NCBI RefSeq assembly: GCF_900112475.1
Contig: NZ_FOLW01000001.1
Span: 620,001-684,000 of the forward strand
DNA: 64,000 bases
Reading direction: 5' to 3'
Origin: Pragia fontium DSM 5563 = ATCC 49100
Lineage (GTDB): Bacteria > Pseudomonadota > Gammaproteobacteria > Enterobacterales > Enterobacteriaceae
Shown here one piece after another: positions 50,039 through 59,763 of this stretch (position 1 is the first letter of the stretch; every line of letters begins with the position of its first letter). Under the pieces are notes generated by a model. The model saw only the letters and a list, made by a program, of their open reading frames with translations, did not search any database and was not told the DNA's origin. The position numbers and the translations under genes were made by a program.

Positions 50039-50419
50039 AACTCTCTTCCCTCTCAAATCGCTTATTATTTTGAAATCATTGGCGATTGATAAAATAATTA
50101 ACGGCAGCTGTAACCATCGCCACCGCTTTACAAGCAAAAAACGCCCGACCCGATATAACTTCATCAGGTCAAACTAGATGTTATAGATAATGGCTATTTT
50201 ACCTTAGACTTCCATCGGGGTCATCGTTTAGTTTTATGGCATAACTATACCAAGATTATCATATGCTAATCTTGGTATAAATTAGCCGCTTAAATAGTGG
50301 TACACTTTTGCACAACTAAACCTTTACCCCTTCGTGCGCAAGGCTGCATAACGCCTATACCGCAATGGTGTCGGGTAATCATTATTTCTTTTATGCAGGT
50401 AGGCAGGTAACCAATCATT
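50039..50419. other. greA-dacB divergent regulatory region
   Basis: No gene seen. A perfect 13-bp inverted repeat sits near the middle (50246-50279). E. coli makes a leader RNA (GraL) from the greA leader; whether this hairpin is its counterpart is unclear because no T run follows. Confidence 0.5.
50246..50279. repeat. 13-bp inverted repeat in the greA-dacB spacer
   Basis: TATACCAAGATTA (50246-50258) and TAATCTTGGTATA (50267-50279) are exact reverse complements around an 8-base spacer. Lack of adjacent T runs makes a DNA-binding site or leader hairpin as likely as a terminator. Confidence 0.6.
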
Positions 50420-51850
50420 ATGCGTTTATTGAAAGTTTTCAGCGGCATCGCAGGCACTTTGATCGTCAGTGCACATGCAGCACCTGTTGAGCAATACACT
50501 CAGTTACTCCCTGAAGGCGCAAACCTCTCATTAATGGTACAAAAAGTCGGGTCACCAACACCGTCAATTGATTACCATGGGAAACAATTAACCCTGCCAG
50601 CCAGTACTCAAAAGGTGGTCACCGCCCTGGCCGCGCTGTTACAGCTTGGCCCAGATTATCGTTTCACTACCACCCTTGAAAGCCATGCTCCCGTCAGTAA
50701 TGGGGTGCTCAACGGCGATCTGATTATCCGTTTTACGGGCGATCCAACCTTAAAACGCCAACAGATACGCTCAATGGTTCAATCCCTGAAACAACAAAAT
50801 ATCCGTAAAGTGTCAGGCAGTCTGGTTATTGATACTTCAGCATTTGCCAGTCACGATAAAGCGCCAGGCTGGTCATGGAACGATATGACCCAATGCTTTA
50901 GCGCCCCACCATCCGCTGCCATTATTGATAAAAACTGTTTTACCGTTGCCTTACAAACGTCAAAAAGTGAAGGTGATACGGCGACAGTACAAGTTGCCTC
51001 TTATTATCCGGTACAGGTTATCAGTCAGGTTCGCTCTTACCCCAGAAACTCGCCTAATGCTCGCTTCTGTGAGTTTGATGTCGTCGCTGAGGAAAACCAG
51101 CGCTACACGCTAACGGGCTGTTTAACCCAGCAAGATAAGCCCATTACACTGGCTTTTGCCATTCAGGATGGTGCCGATTACGCCAGCAAAATAGTGAAGA
51201 GTGAACTCCAACAGGCGGGTATTCAAACTGGCGCAATTCGTTATCAAACCAATAAAAATAACCCGGCTAAAGTGCTGGCGCAGACTCAGTCAGCACCACT
51301 CCATGACCTGTTAACGGTGATGCTAAAAAGCTCGGACAATATGATTGCAGATACCGTGTTTCGCACACTTGGTAGTAAGCAATATAACGTACCGGGTACA
51401 TGGCGTTCAGGATCGACGGCAGTCCGCCAAATTCTTCGCCAACAGGCGGGAATTGATATTGGCAATACAGTTATTGCCGATGGCTCAGGCTTATCGCGCC
51501 ACAATCTGATTGCGGCGGATACTATGATGCAAGTCCTGCAATATATCGCTCAACATGATAGCCAGTTGGATTTTATCTCGATGCTGCCTACCGCAGGTCA
51601 GGATGGTACGTTACGTTCCCGCAGCGGCTTTAAAGAAGCTAACCTGAGCGGCAAAGTATCAGCCAAAACCGGAGCTCTACAGGGCGTTTATAATCTTGCC
51701 GGTTTTATGACTACCGCCAGCGGTGAAAAAGTAGCCTTTGTCCAATTCCTGTCCAGCTACGCGATGTCACCAAACGAACGCTCAAGCCGTAAAACCACGT
51801 TAGCTAACTTTGAAAGCCAGCTTTATCGCGATCTGTATAACAATAACTAA
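50420..51850 (+). CDS. dacB: D-alanyl-D-alanine carboxypeptidase/endopeptidase (PBP4)
   Basis: Periplasmic class C penicillin-binding protein that trims and cleaves peptidoglycan cross-links. A signal peptide ends near AHA-20. The catalytic motifs are S62-T-Q-K65, SDN (in KSSDNMI, about 307) and KTG (in SAKTGAL, about 417). 476 residues (477 in E. coli). Divergent from greA, with a strong terminator downstream. Confidence 0.95.
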   Translation: MRLLKVFSGIAGTLIVSAHAAPVEQYTQLLPEGANLSLMVQKVGSPTPSIDYHGKQLTLPASTQKVVTALAALLQLGPDYRFTTTLESHAPVSNGVLNGDLIIRFTGDPTLKRQQIRSMVQSLKQQNIRKVSGSLVIDTSAFASHDKAPGWSWNDMTQCFSAPPSAAIIDKNCFTVALQTSKSEGDTATVQVASYYPVQVISQVRSYPRNSPNARFCEFDVVAEENQRYTLTGCLTQQDKPITLAFAIQDGADYASKIVKSELQQAGIQTGAIRYQTNKNNPAKVLAQTQSAPLHDLLTVMLKSSDNMIADTVFRTLGSKQYNVPGTWRSGSTAVRQILRQQAGIDIGNTVIADGSGLSRHNLIAADTMMQVLQYIAQHDSQLDFISMLPTAGQDGTLRSRSGFKEANLSGKVSAKTGALQGVYNLAGFMTTASGEKVAFVQFLSSYAMSPNERSSRKTTLANFESQLYRDLYNNN

Positions 51851-51870
51851 ATCGAATTAACGTCATAACG

Positions 51871-51901
51871 AAAAAGGCTGCCCAACAGGCAGCCTTTTTT
51901 T
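51871..51901 (+). terminator. terminator of dacB
   Basis: AAAAAGGCTGCC (51871-51882) pairs with GGCAGCCTTTTT (51888-51899) around CAACA and ends in T. The A-rich left flank also lets it serve the convergent obgE. Confidence 0.9.
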
Positions 51902-51919
51902 CATCAAGCAATGACTCAA

Positions 51920-53086
<1,167 letters not shown>

Positions 53087-53213
53087 TCACTGTCTCCGTA
53101 ATTTTATCTGTCCGGTTACCCATATGACTTAACATCAATTTATCCCATCATCTATAGTCCATTACCGGCTCTGACCTACAATGTCATATTGCGTCAGGGA
53201 TATTGATAAAATG

Positions 53214-54176
53214 TTATTTAAGGGGTAAGCCGGGTGTTTTCTCTGCCCGCCGGGGAAATAATCTATGTCCCGCTGCGGAAAACATGGCGCCAATCACTAC
53301 GATAAATGCGCCGCTATATCCAAGTATATTCAGCACTGTCATGGAGAATACATCCGGCCATATCAATGCTAATAAGTCAGAAAATAATAAAGTAAATAGT
53401 GGCGTTAAAGTAATCAACGCGCTGACCTGAGCCACCTGCCAACGCGCCATTGCCTCGCCTAAGGCACCGTATGCCACCAAGGTATTTAAGCCACAGAATG
53501 CCAGGCAAGCCAACTGCCAGGTATTCAGTTTAAATATTTCACCGGGGGTAGCCATTGGCGTGACGAAGATTGTACTTAATACATAGAGTAAAAATAAAAT
53601 CTGAGAGGCTGATAATCTACGCTGTAACACTTTTTGCGCCACCCCGTAGCATACCCATACTAAAGAAGCACAAACCCCCAACAGCACGCCTAAAGTATAA
53701 TCAGTCAAGCGAGTGAAAATCTCGACCAGATTAGTATTAAAGAAGAATACCAACCCCAATATCAGCATAACTGCGCCAATAATTTGGGTAATACGCATGC
53801 TTTCTTTAAGAATAATCACACTGGCAAACAACATGCCCATTGGGGAAAGTTGCCCAATAACCTGAGAAGCCGTCGGCGACAAATACTGTAATGCCGAACT
53901 GAAAAGAACAAAGTTCGCTGCTAATCCAAGTGCTGCAATAATCAATATCAGAAACCAGCGAGGACGCCTGAACAGCGTTAACCGTGGTAGCTTTCCCTGA
54001 AGAGCCAAAACAATGCCTAGCCCAATCGCTGAGATACTAAAACGGTACCACACCAAAGTATAAGGCGTCATAACCGGAAGCAGCTGTTTCATAGCAATAG
54101 GTACCGCCCCCCACAACACGGCGGTTATCAGGGCAAACGTAACGCCTAATGCCATACTTTGCTTAACTTGCGACAT
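53214..54176 (-). CDS. yhbE: EamA/DMT-family transporter YhbE
   Basis: Ten-helix drug/metabolite transporter superfamily protein made of two EamA repeats; substrate unknown. Segments LQYLSPTASQVIGQLSPMGM and QILFLLYVLSTI and ITLTPLFTLLFSDLL match E. coli YhbE. 320 residues. It lies between rpmA and obgE as in E. coli, but after a strong terminator. Confidence 0.92.
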   Translation of the reverse strand: MSQVKQSMALGVTFALITAVLWGAVPIAMKQLLPVMTPYTLVWYRFSISAIGLGIVLALQGKLPRLTLFRRPRWFLILIIAALGLAANFVLFSSALQYLSPTASQVIGQLSPMGMLFASVIILKESMRITQIIGAVMLILGLVFFFNTNLVEIFTRLTDYTLGVLLGVCASLVWVCYGVAQKVLQRRLSASQILFLLYVLSTIFVTPMATPGEIFKLNTWQLACLAFCGLNTLVAYGALGEAMARWQVAQVSALITLTPLFTLLFSDLLALIWPDVFSMTVLNILGYSGAFIVVIGAMFSAAGHRLFPRRAEKTPGLPLK

Positions 54177-54281
54177 TTATTCCCAGCGGCTCCGAAACAG
54201 CTTAATAATAACTCACTTTCACCATCATCATTCGCGTCAGTAAGTCCAATATCAGCCAATAAAGTAGCATACTTTGAAAAC

Positions 54282-54310
54282 AAAAAGCCCCGCAATGATC
54301 ATTGCGGGGC
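54282..54310 (-). terminator. terminator of rplU-rpmA
   Basis: GCCCCGCAATGA and TCATTGCGGGGC form a perfect 12-bp palindrome (54287-54310), followed on the minus strand by TTTTTG. It lies 27 bases after the rpmA stop, so yhbE-obgE need read-through or another promoter. Confidence 0.85.
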
Positions 54311-54336
54311 CTTAACATCTATTGAGGCTCGAAAAA

Positions 54337-54594
<258 letters not shown>

Positions 54595-54613
54595 TTATCC
54601 GCTCTCCTATACC

Positions 54614-54973
<360 letters not shown>

Positions 54974-55196
54974 TTAGAGTGCGCTATAAAATATTCATAA
55001 TAGGGCGCGAATTCTACGCAAAAATCTTACCGTTGACAAGCTCAGAATATGATAAGAATGAGAAGAAAATAATTAAGCACATTTTATGGCGTTCATCTAT
55101 GCTCATTTTCAAGTACAATCATCCGGCCCCAGCGTTCATTTTACTGCGCTAGAGGATGGCTCCCAATATCAAAATGATAATATTATAATTGACGCT

Positions 55197-56168
55197 ATGA
55201 ACATTGAAAAAATCACGCAGTTAGCAGAAAAGGACATGGCTGCGGTTAACGCCGCAATACTGGCCCAGTTAGATTCCGATGTAGTGCTTATCAATCAGTT
55301 AGGACACTACATTATTAGTGGTGGAGGTAAACGTATACGCCCCATGATTGCGGTACTTGCTGCCCGAGCGCTGAATTATCAGGGCGAGGGGCATATTACC
55401 TCCGCAGCGCTGATCGAATTTATTCATACCGCAACCCTATTACATGATGACGTTGTGGATGAGTCCGATCTGCGCAGAGGAAAAGCCACCGCCAATGCGA
55501 CATTTGGCAATGCCGCCAGCGTACTGGTCGGTGATTTTATCTATACCCGATCTTTCCAAATGATGACCAGTCTGGGATCCCTTGAGATTCTGAAGTTGAT
55601 GTCTTCAGCAACCAATGTGATTGCTGAGGGAGAGGTTATGCAGTTAATGAACTGTAACGATCCGGATATCACTGAAGAAAACTACATGCAGGTCATCTAC
55701 AGCAAAACTGCCCGCCTTTTTGAAGCCGCCGCCCAAACGTCTGCCATACTGGCCGATGCGACTCCTGAACAAGAGAAAGCGTTGCAGGACTATGGCCGCT
55801 ATATTGGTACCGCCTTCCAGCTTATTGATGATTTGTTGGATTACAGCGCGGACGGAGCCAAATTAGGTAAAAATTTAGGCGATGACTTAAACGAAGGTAA
55901 ACCGACATTGCCACTGCTGCACGCCATGCACAATGGAACGCCAGAACGTTCTGCGCAAATTCGTCAGGCTATTGAGCAAGGTAATGGACGCCATCTGTTA
56001 GAAAGCGTGTTAGATACCATGAATCAGTGTGGTTCTCTGGTTTATACCCAGCAGCGGGCGGAAGAAGAAGCAGGCAAGGCCATCTCTGCCTTATCTTGTT
56101 TGCCTGACACGCCTTATAGGACGGCGCTAGAATCATTAGCGCGTCTTTCAGTACACCGCAATACCTAG
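55197..56168 (+). CDS. ispB: octaprenyl diphosphate synthase
   Basis: Trans-prenyltransferase that makes the octaprenyl side chain of ubiquinone and menaquinone. The first Asp-rich motif is LLHDDVVDESD and the second is LIDDLLDY; KRIRPM and GKPTLPL are also present. I chose the ATG at 55197 (MNIEKITQLAEKD), giving 323 residues as in E. coli; an upstream in-frame ATG at 55086 would add 37 unconserved residues. Confidence 0.96.
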   Translation: MNIEKITQLAEKDMAAVNAAILAQLDSDVVLINQLGHYIISGGGKRIRPMIAVLAARALNYQGEGHITSAALIEFIHTATLLHDDVVDESDLRRGKATANATFGNAASVLVGDFIYTRSFQMMTSLGSLEILKLMSSATNVIAEGEVMQLMNCNDPDITEENYMQVIYSKTARLFEAAAQTSAILADATPEQEKALQDYGRYIGTAFQLIDDLLDYSADGAKLGKNLGDDLNEGKPTLPLLHAMHNGTPERSAQIRQAIEQGNGRHLLESVLDTMNQCGSLVYTQQRAEEEAGKAISALSCLPDTPYRTALESLARLSVHRNT

Positions 56169-56226
56169 GTCATACCAAATCGGGCCAACTATTGGCCCGT
56201 TTTTGTAGGCAGATCAAAACGACTTT

Positions 56227-56601
56227 TCAATCGCTACTCTCTTCACTATCGTCAGACGACCCGTTTACTTTGGCCATTAACCCAGCCACACCATGCCTCA
56301 GTAGCAAGGAAATCAGCTGTTCACGCTCTTTCTGAGTCAATTGATTATAAGCACTCATCCAGATAGTTAGGGGTTCATTAACCTGAGCACTATACTTAGC
56401 GCCCTCTTCCTGTAGCCGTAAAGCTAACTGCACCTTTTCAGGAATACTCTCGATATGGTATTCCACCGCTTTGCCTTGGACACCAACGCGTTTACGGTAT
56501 TGCCAGCTTTCACGTTTAGCTCTTTGACTGATACCCTGAACGGTTGTCGGTAGCCCAGCAACGCCCACTAACTCTTTTGTTGCAAACCATTCTTTTTTCA
56601 T
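56227..56601 (-). CDS. Mu c-repressor-like DNA-binding protein, copy 2
   Basis: 125-residue protein with the Mu-type winged-helix DNA-binding domain found in Mu repressor c and the N-terminus of MuA: W-F-A-T-K-E-L near residue 5, then GLPTTVQGISQRAKRESW and KAVEYHIESIP. The second half (YNQLTQKEREQLISLLLRHGVAGLM) resembles the oligomerisation part of Mu repressor. No transposase catalytic domain. It is a diverged tandem copy of the gene just upstream. I chose the ATG at 56601 (MKKEWFATK); in-frame starts further up are possible. Confidence 0.82.
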   Translation of the reverse strand: MKKEWFATKELVGVAGLPTTVQGISQRAKRESWQYRKRVGVQGKAVEYHIESIPEKVQLALRLQEEGAKYSAQVNEPLTIWMSAYNQLTQKEREQLISLLLRHGVAGLMAKVNGSSDDSEESSD

Positions 56602-56630
56602 AAGCCTATCCGTTATAAGCATGCGGACAT

Positions 56631-57008
56631 TTAGCAAACATCTGCAGGCTCAGGCGATTTGGCAAGCATATCGACTTTTTCCATTAGCCCTGAAATACCA
56701 TGGCGGACAATGAGGGAAACAATGCGCTCACGCTCTCCCGGCGTTAATTGATTATATGCAGTAACCCAGATAGAAAAAGGATCGTTCACCATGGCGCTAT
56801 ATTTCGCCCCTTCTTCATGGGTGCGCAATACCAACCTAACTTTGTCCGGAATGCTATCGATATGATATTCAAGCGCCTTTCCCTGAACGCCTGTGCGCTT
56901 ACGACTTTTCCACTGCTCTCGTCGTGCTTTTTGATTGATTCCCTGAATGGTTGAAGGCAATCCGGCAATTCCCGTTAATTCATTTGTTGAAAACCATTCT
57001 TTTTTCAT
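56631..57008 (-). CDS. Mu c-repressor-like DNA-binding protein, copy 1
   Basis: 126 residues, MKKEWFSTNELTGIAGLPST and so on; roughly two thirds identical by eye to the following copy. The Mu-type HTH (about 1-60) is followed by a helical domain (YNQLTPGERERIVSLIVRHGISGLMEKV) like that of Mu repressor. I chose the ATG at 57008; in-frame upstream codons lack support. The gene is divergent from Ner-like sfsB, the arrangement of c and ner in phage Mu. Ends 29 bases before copy 2, so the two form one operon. Confidence 0.82.
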   Translation of the reverse strand: MKKEWFSTNELTGIAGLPSTIQGINQKARREQWKSRKRTGVQGKALEYHIDSIPDKVRLVLRTHEEGAKYSAMVNDPFSIWVTAYNQLTPGERERIVSLIVRHGISGLMEKVDMLAKSPEPADVC

Positions 57009-57181
57009 AAAACACCATCCCTTTCGCTCACGATTCCTGCCGGTTTCCGCCACTCAAAGTGTTTCTTAAAAAACAGATTAGATATTTCAATCAGAGTCGC
57101 ATACCCAGTTTATAATGAATAAAGTAAATATGTTCAGTAACCAGTTTATGTTAGTTGATTGAATAAAAAAATACCTAACTA

Positions 57182-57219
57182 AATCACTTACCCTGTCTGA
57201 AAAGACAGGGTAAGTGATT
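57182..57219. repeat. 17-bp perfect inverted repeat in the c/ner-like divergent region
   Basis: AATCACTTACCCTGTCT (57182-57198), a GAAA loop, and AGACAGGGTAAGTGATT (57203-57219). No T run follows on either strand, so it is either an operator or a stable RNA hairpin. Confidence 0.75.
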
Positions 57220-57262
57220 GTATACATGCATCTTATGCGTTGGGATATTAAGGAGAATCGCC

Positions 57263-57298
57263 ATGTATATGGCTATAAATAGCAATATATCCACCTGA
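57263..57298 (+). CDS. possible 11-residue leader peptide
   Basis: ATG at 57263 follows AAGGAGAATCGCC, one of the best ribosome sites in the window, and reads MYMAINSNIST before TGA. It lies 45 bases after the 17-bp hairpin and 320 before sfsB. It may be a leader peptide, a remnant, or chance. Evidence is only the ribosome site. Confidence 0.25.
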   Translation: MYMAINSNIST

Positions 57299-57618
57299 AA
57301 GGCAATACTTTGGATACAAAAAACAAGCCGATTTTATATAAAAAGAACCTATCTTTTATTGAAATAAAAAATGGAATATCAAATAAAAAGAAATTGAAAA
57401 GTAAAAAGCAATATAAATAAAAAAATAAAAACCTTTCAAATCAAATCAATAAAAACATTAATTGCCATCAATAGAAATAAATCATTTGAAATTTATTTGG
57501 AAATTTGTTGATATAAAGTTTACAAAAAACAGAAAATAACTTTATCAAATAAAAATATTTTGCAAATTTCTATTCATAAATTGCCTTCTGACCCATCGAC
57601 ACCAATAGGAGATCGTTA

Positions 57619-57879
57619 ATGATTCCAAGGAAAGAAAATTGGCATTCCGCTGATATTATTGCCGCCCTGCGTAAACGAGGTACAACCTTGGCAGCCCTGT
57701 CGCGCCAGTCAGGTTTAAGTTCATCTACCTTAGCAAATGCGCTCGTTCGTCCATGGCCAAAAGGAGAATGGTTAATCGCTGATGCACTGGAAAAACACCC
57801 TTCTGAAATATGGCCCAGTCGGTACTATGACCCTATTACTCATCAATTGCGAGCCAACCGCCAAAGAAAAGAAAGATAG
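57619..57879 (+). CDS. sfsB: Ner-like transcriptional regulator SfsB (Nlp)
   Basis: 86-residue Ner-family helix-turn-helix protein (WHSADIIAALRKRGTTLAALSRQSGLSSSTLANAL), homologous to phage Mu Ner and E. coli SfsB/Nlp. E. coli SfsB affects maltose-gene expression. It follows ispB in E. coli; here two Mu-c-like genes stand between. The start has AGGAG 7 bases upstream. Confidence 0.9.
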   Translation: MIPRKENWHSADIIAALRKRGTTLAALSRQSGLSSSTLANALVRPWPKGEWLIADALEKHPSEIWPSRYYDPITHQLRANRQRKER

Positions 57880-57896
57880 ACTTTCCCACAACAAAA

Positions 57897-57926
57897 ACCG
57901 CTATCGGAAATGCCTCCGATAGCGGT
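57897..57926. terminator. terminator between sfsB and mdh
   Basis: ACCGCTATCGGA (57897-57908) pairs perfectly with TCCGATAGCGGT (57915-57926). The minus-strand tail is TTTTTG, so it chiefly ends mdh; the genes converge. Confidence 0.85.
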
Positions 57927-57948
57927 CAGTTAACGCGTTATTAAGAAA

Positions 57949-58887
57949 TTAACCCTGAATAAACTTCTCACCCAGTTCAATGTCTTTATGTAGTACATCG
58001 AGCATAGAATCTAACGCATTTTGTTCAAATGCACTCAAATTGCCAATATCTTTTCTGGCTTCAATACCATTCTTACCCAGCAAGAGTGGTTGAGCAAAGA
58101 AACGGGCATATTTACCATCACCTTCAACATAGGCGCATTCCACAACATCTTTTTCGCCCTGTAGAGCGCGTACCAGCGATAAACCAAAGCGTGCAGCCGC
58201 CTGTCCCATTGAAAGCGTTGCAGATCCACCACCCGCTTTTGCTTCAACAACTTCAGTACCTGCATTTTGGATACGTTTGGTTAATGATTCAATTTCACTC
58301 TCGGTAAAGCTCACGCCTGGAATTTGCGACAGCAAAGGTAAAATGGTTACCCCTGAGTGTCCGCCAATAACGGCAACGTTCATATCCTGAGGCTGCTTAC
58401 CTTTTAAAGCCGCCACAAAAGTATTGGAGCGAATAATATCCAGCGTCGTGACCCCGAAGAGCTTATTCTTATCGTATACACCCGCTTTTTTCAGCACTTC
58501 AGCAGCGATAGCAACCGTGGTATTGACCGGATTGGTAATAATACCGATACAGGCTTTTGGACATACTGCAGCAACCTGCTCAATCAGATTACGAACAATC
58601 CCAGCATTGATATTAAATAAGTCGGAACGATCCATACCTGGTTTACGAGCAACCCCGGCAGAAATAAGAACGATATCGGCTCCCTGCAGTGCTGGTTTGG
58701 CGTTCTCACCGCTGAAACCCGTTACTTTAACCGCGGTAGGGATATGACTTAAATCAACCGCAACCCCCGGAGTAACCGGTGCAATATCATAGAGAGCGAG
58801 TTCGGAATTTGCTGGCAATTGCGTTTTCAGCAATAAGGCTAGAGCCTGACCAATGCCACCGGCTGCGCCTAGAACTGTAATCTTCAT
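57949..58887 (-). CDS. mdh: malate dehydrogenase
   Basis: NAD-dependent tricarboxylic acid cycle enzyme oxidising malate to oxaloacetate. The nucleotide motif is [14 protein letters not shown], the substrate arginines are in [11 protein letters not shown], and the catalytic histidine is in [14 protein letters not shown]. 312 residues as in E. coli. Divergent from argR, as in E. coli. Confidence 0.97.
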   Translation of the reverse strand: MKITVLGAAGGIGQALALLLKTQLPANSELALYDIAPVTPGVAVDLSHIPTAVKVTGFSGENAKPALQGADIVLISAGVARKPGMDRSDLFNINAGIVRNLIEQVAAVCPKACIGIITNPVNTTVAIAAEVLKKAGVYDKNKLFGVTTLDIIRSNTFVAALKGKQPQDMNVAVIGGHSGVTILPLLSQIPGVSFTESEIESLTKRIQNAGTEVVEAKAGGGSATLSMGQAAARFGLSLVRALQGEKDVVECAYVEGDGKYARFFAQPLLLGKNGIEARKDIGNLSAFEQNALDSMLDVLHKDIELGEKFIQG

Positions 58888-59013
58888 TCATTACTCCTTT
58901 ATTGTTGATGCCTTTCTTGATGCGTAATTAAAAAATCACCTGAAGCTTAGAGTATCGTGACTATAATCACCAATTGTTAAATTTAAGATTGAGATATGCT
59001 GCAAAGAATAAAC

Positions 59014-59062
59014 AATTAAAAACTTTTTGGTCATAAAAACCGTAATTAAAAACTTTTTGGTC
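59014..59062 (+). repeat. 19-bp direct repeat, two copies, in the mdh-argR spacer
   Basis: AATTAAAAACTTTTTGGTC occurs at 59014-59032 and again at 59044-59062, a 30-base period (about three helical turns). Possible regulator sites for mdh or a local duplication. Confidence 0.7.
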
Positions 59063-59129
59063 GTGCAAACTACAAACTTGAAACAATTTGTTCACAAAAC
59101 TCAAAGTTAAATAAAGAATTTTGAGTCCT

Positions 59130-59147
59130 AGCGAATTTTTATTCATA
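59130..59147. promoter_or_regulatory. candidate ARG box upstream of argR
   Basis: The 18 bases AGCGAATTTTTATTCATA fit the arginine operator wnTGAATwwwwATTCAnw with one mismatch. It lies 37 bases before the argR start, consistent with autoregulation known in E. coli. A second box 3 bases away, usual in E. coli, is not convincing. Confidence 0.6.
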
Positions 59148-59183
59148 ATAAGGATATTGTTATCCAACTATCAGCGGTGAAAG

Positions 59184-59654
59184 ATGCGACATCCAACAAA
59201 ACAAGATGATTTGGTTAAGGCGTTCAAAGCGCTGTTAAAAGAAGAAAAACTCAGTTCTCAGGGAGAAATTGTTCAAGCCCTGCAGGATGAAGGCTTTGAA
59301 AATATCAATCAATCAAAAATATCTCGAATGCTGACTAAGTTTGGTGCTGTGCGTATCCGCAATGCCAAAATGGAGATGGTATATTGCCTGCCAACCGAAT
59401 TAGGCGTTCCGACAGCAACCAGTCCACTGAAAAACCTGATTCTGGATGTAGATTATAACGATGCATTAGTCGTTATCCATACCAGTCCCGGTGCAGCGCA
59501 ATTATTAGCCCGTCTGCTTGACTCTATGGGTAAATCTGAAGGCATTCTCGGCACTATTGCGGGCGACGATACCATATTTACCACACCGGCCAGAGGCTTC
59601 AGCGTAGAGCAGCTTTATCACGCCATTCTCGATCTGTTCGAGCAAGAATTGTAG
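59184..59654 (+). CDS. argR: arginine repressor
   Basis: Hexameric arginine-dependent repressor of arginine synthesis, also an XerCD recombination accessory factor. The N-terminal winged helix has [27 protein letters not shown], and the C-terminal arginine-binding domain has [18 protein letters not shown] and [10 protein letters not shown]. 156 residues as in E. coli. A probable ARG box lies upstream. Confidence 0.97.
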   Translation: MRHPTKQDDLVKAFKALLKEEKLSSQGEIVQALQDEGFENINQSKISRMLTKFGAVRIRNAKMEMVYCLPTELGVPTATSPLKNLILDVDYNDALVVIHTSPGAAQLLARLLDSMGKSEGILGTIAGDDTIFTTPARGFSVEQLYHAILDLFEQEL

Positions 59655-59696
59655 TCGGATGAAAAGGCCCTGAGTCTGCCAAAGGCCTTGAAGCAA

Positions 59697-59719
59697 AGCC
59701 GTTTCATAATGAAACGGCT
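59697..59719. other. near-perfect hairpin in the argR-mpl spacer
   Basis: AGCCGTTTCAT, one A, then ATGAAACGGCT. It lies after argR and before a terminator; possibly an RNA-processing hairpin. A weaker AAGGCC/GGCCTT pairing lies just upstream. Confidence 0.45.
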
Positions 59720-59737
59720 GACAAGCCTCGTTAAATC

Positions 59738-59763
59738 AGTCGCAAGTGTTACCGCGACTTTTA
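59738..59763 (+). terminator. terminator of argR
   Basis: AGTCGC (59738-59743) pairs with GCGACT (59754-59759) around 10 bases and is followed by TTTA. It abuts the mpl stop codon. Confidence 0.6.

Larger units (their letters stand above)
57009..57618. other. AT-rich divergent region between Mu-c-like genes and sfsB
   Basis: 610 bases, extremely A-rich in the right half (57300-57600), without a long gene. It contains a 17-bp perfect inverted repeat (57182-57219) and a strongly initiated 11-codon reading frame (57263-57298). Promoters for both directions are expected here. Confidence 0.6.

Noticed and set aside
56227-57879. A resident Mu-like prophage
   Set aside because: Only short DNA-binding proteins are present. 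No MuA catalytic domain, MuB or structural genes lie in the flanks, which are ispB and mdh.
59014-59062. CRISPR-like repeat pair
   Set aside because: Only two copies with an 11-base gap, AT-rich, and no cas genes.
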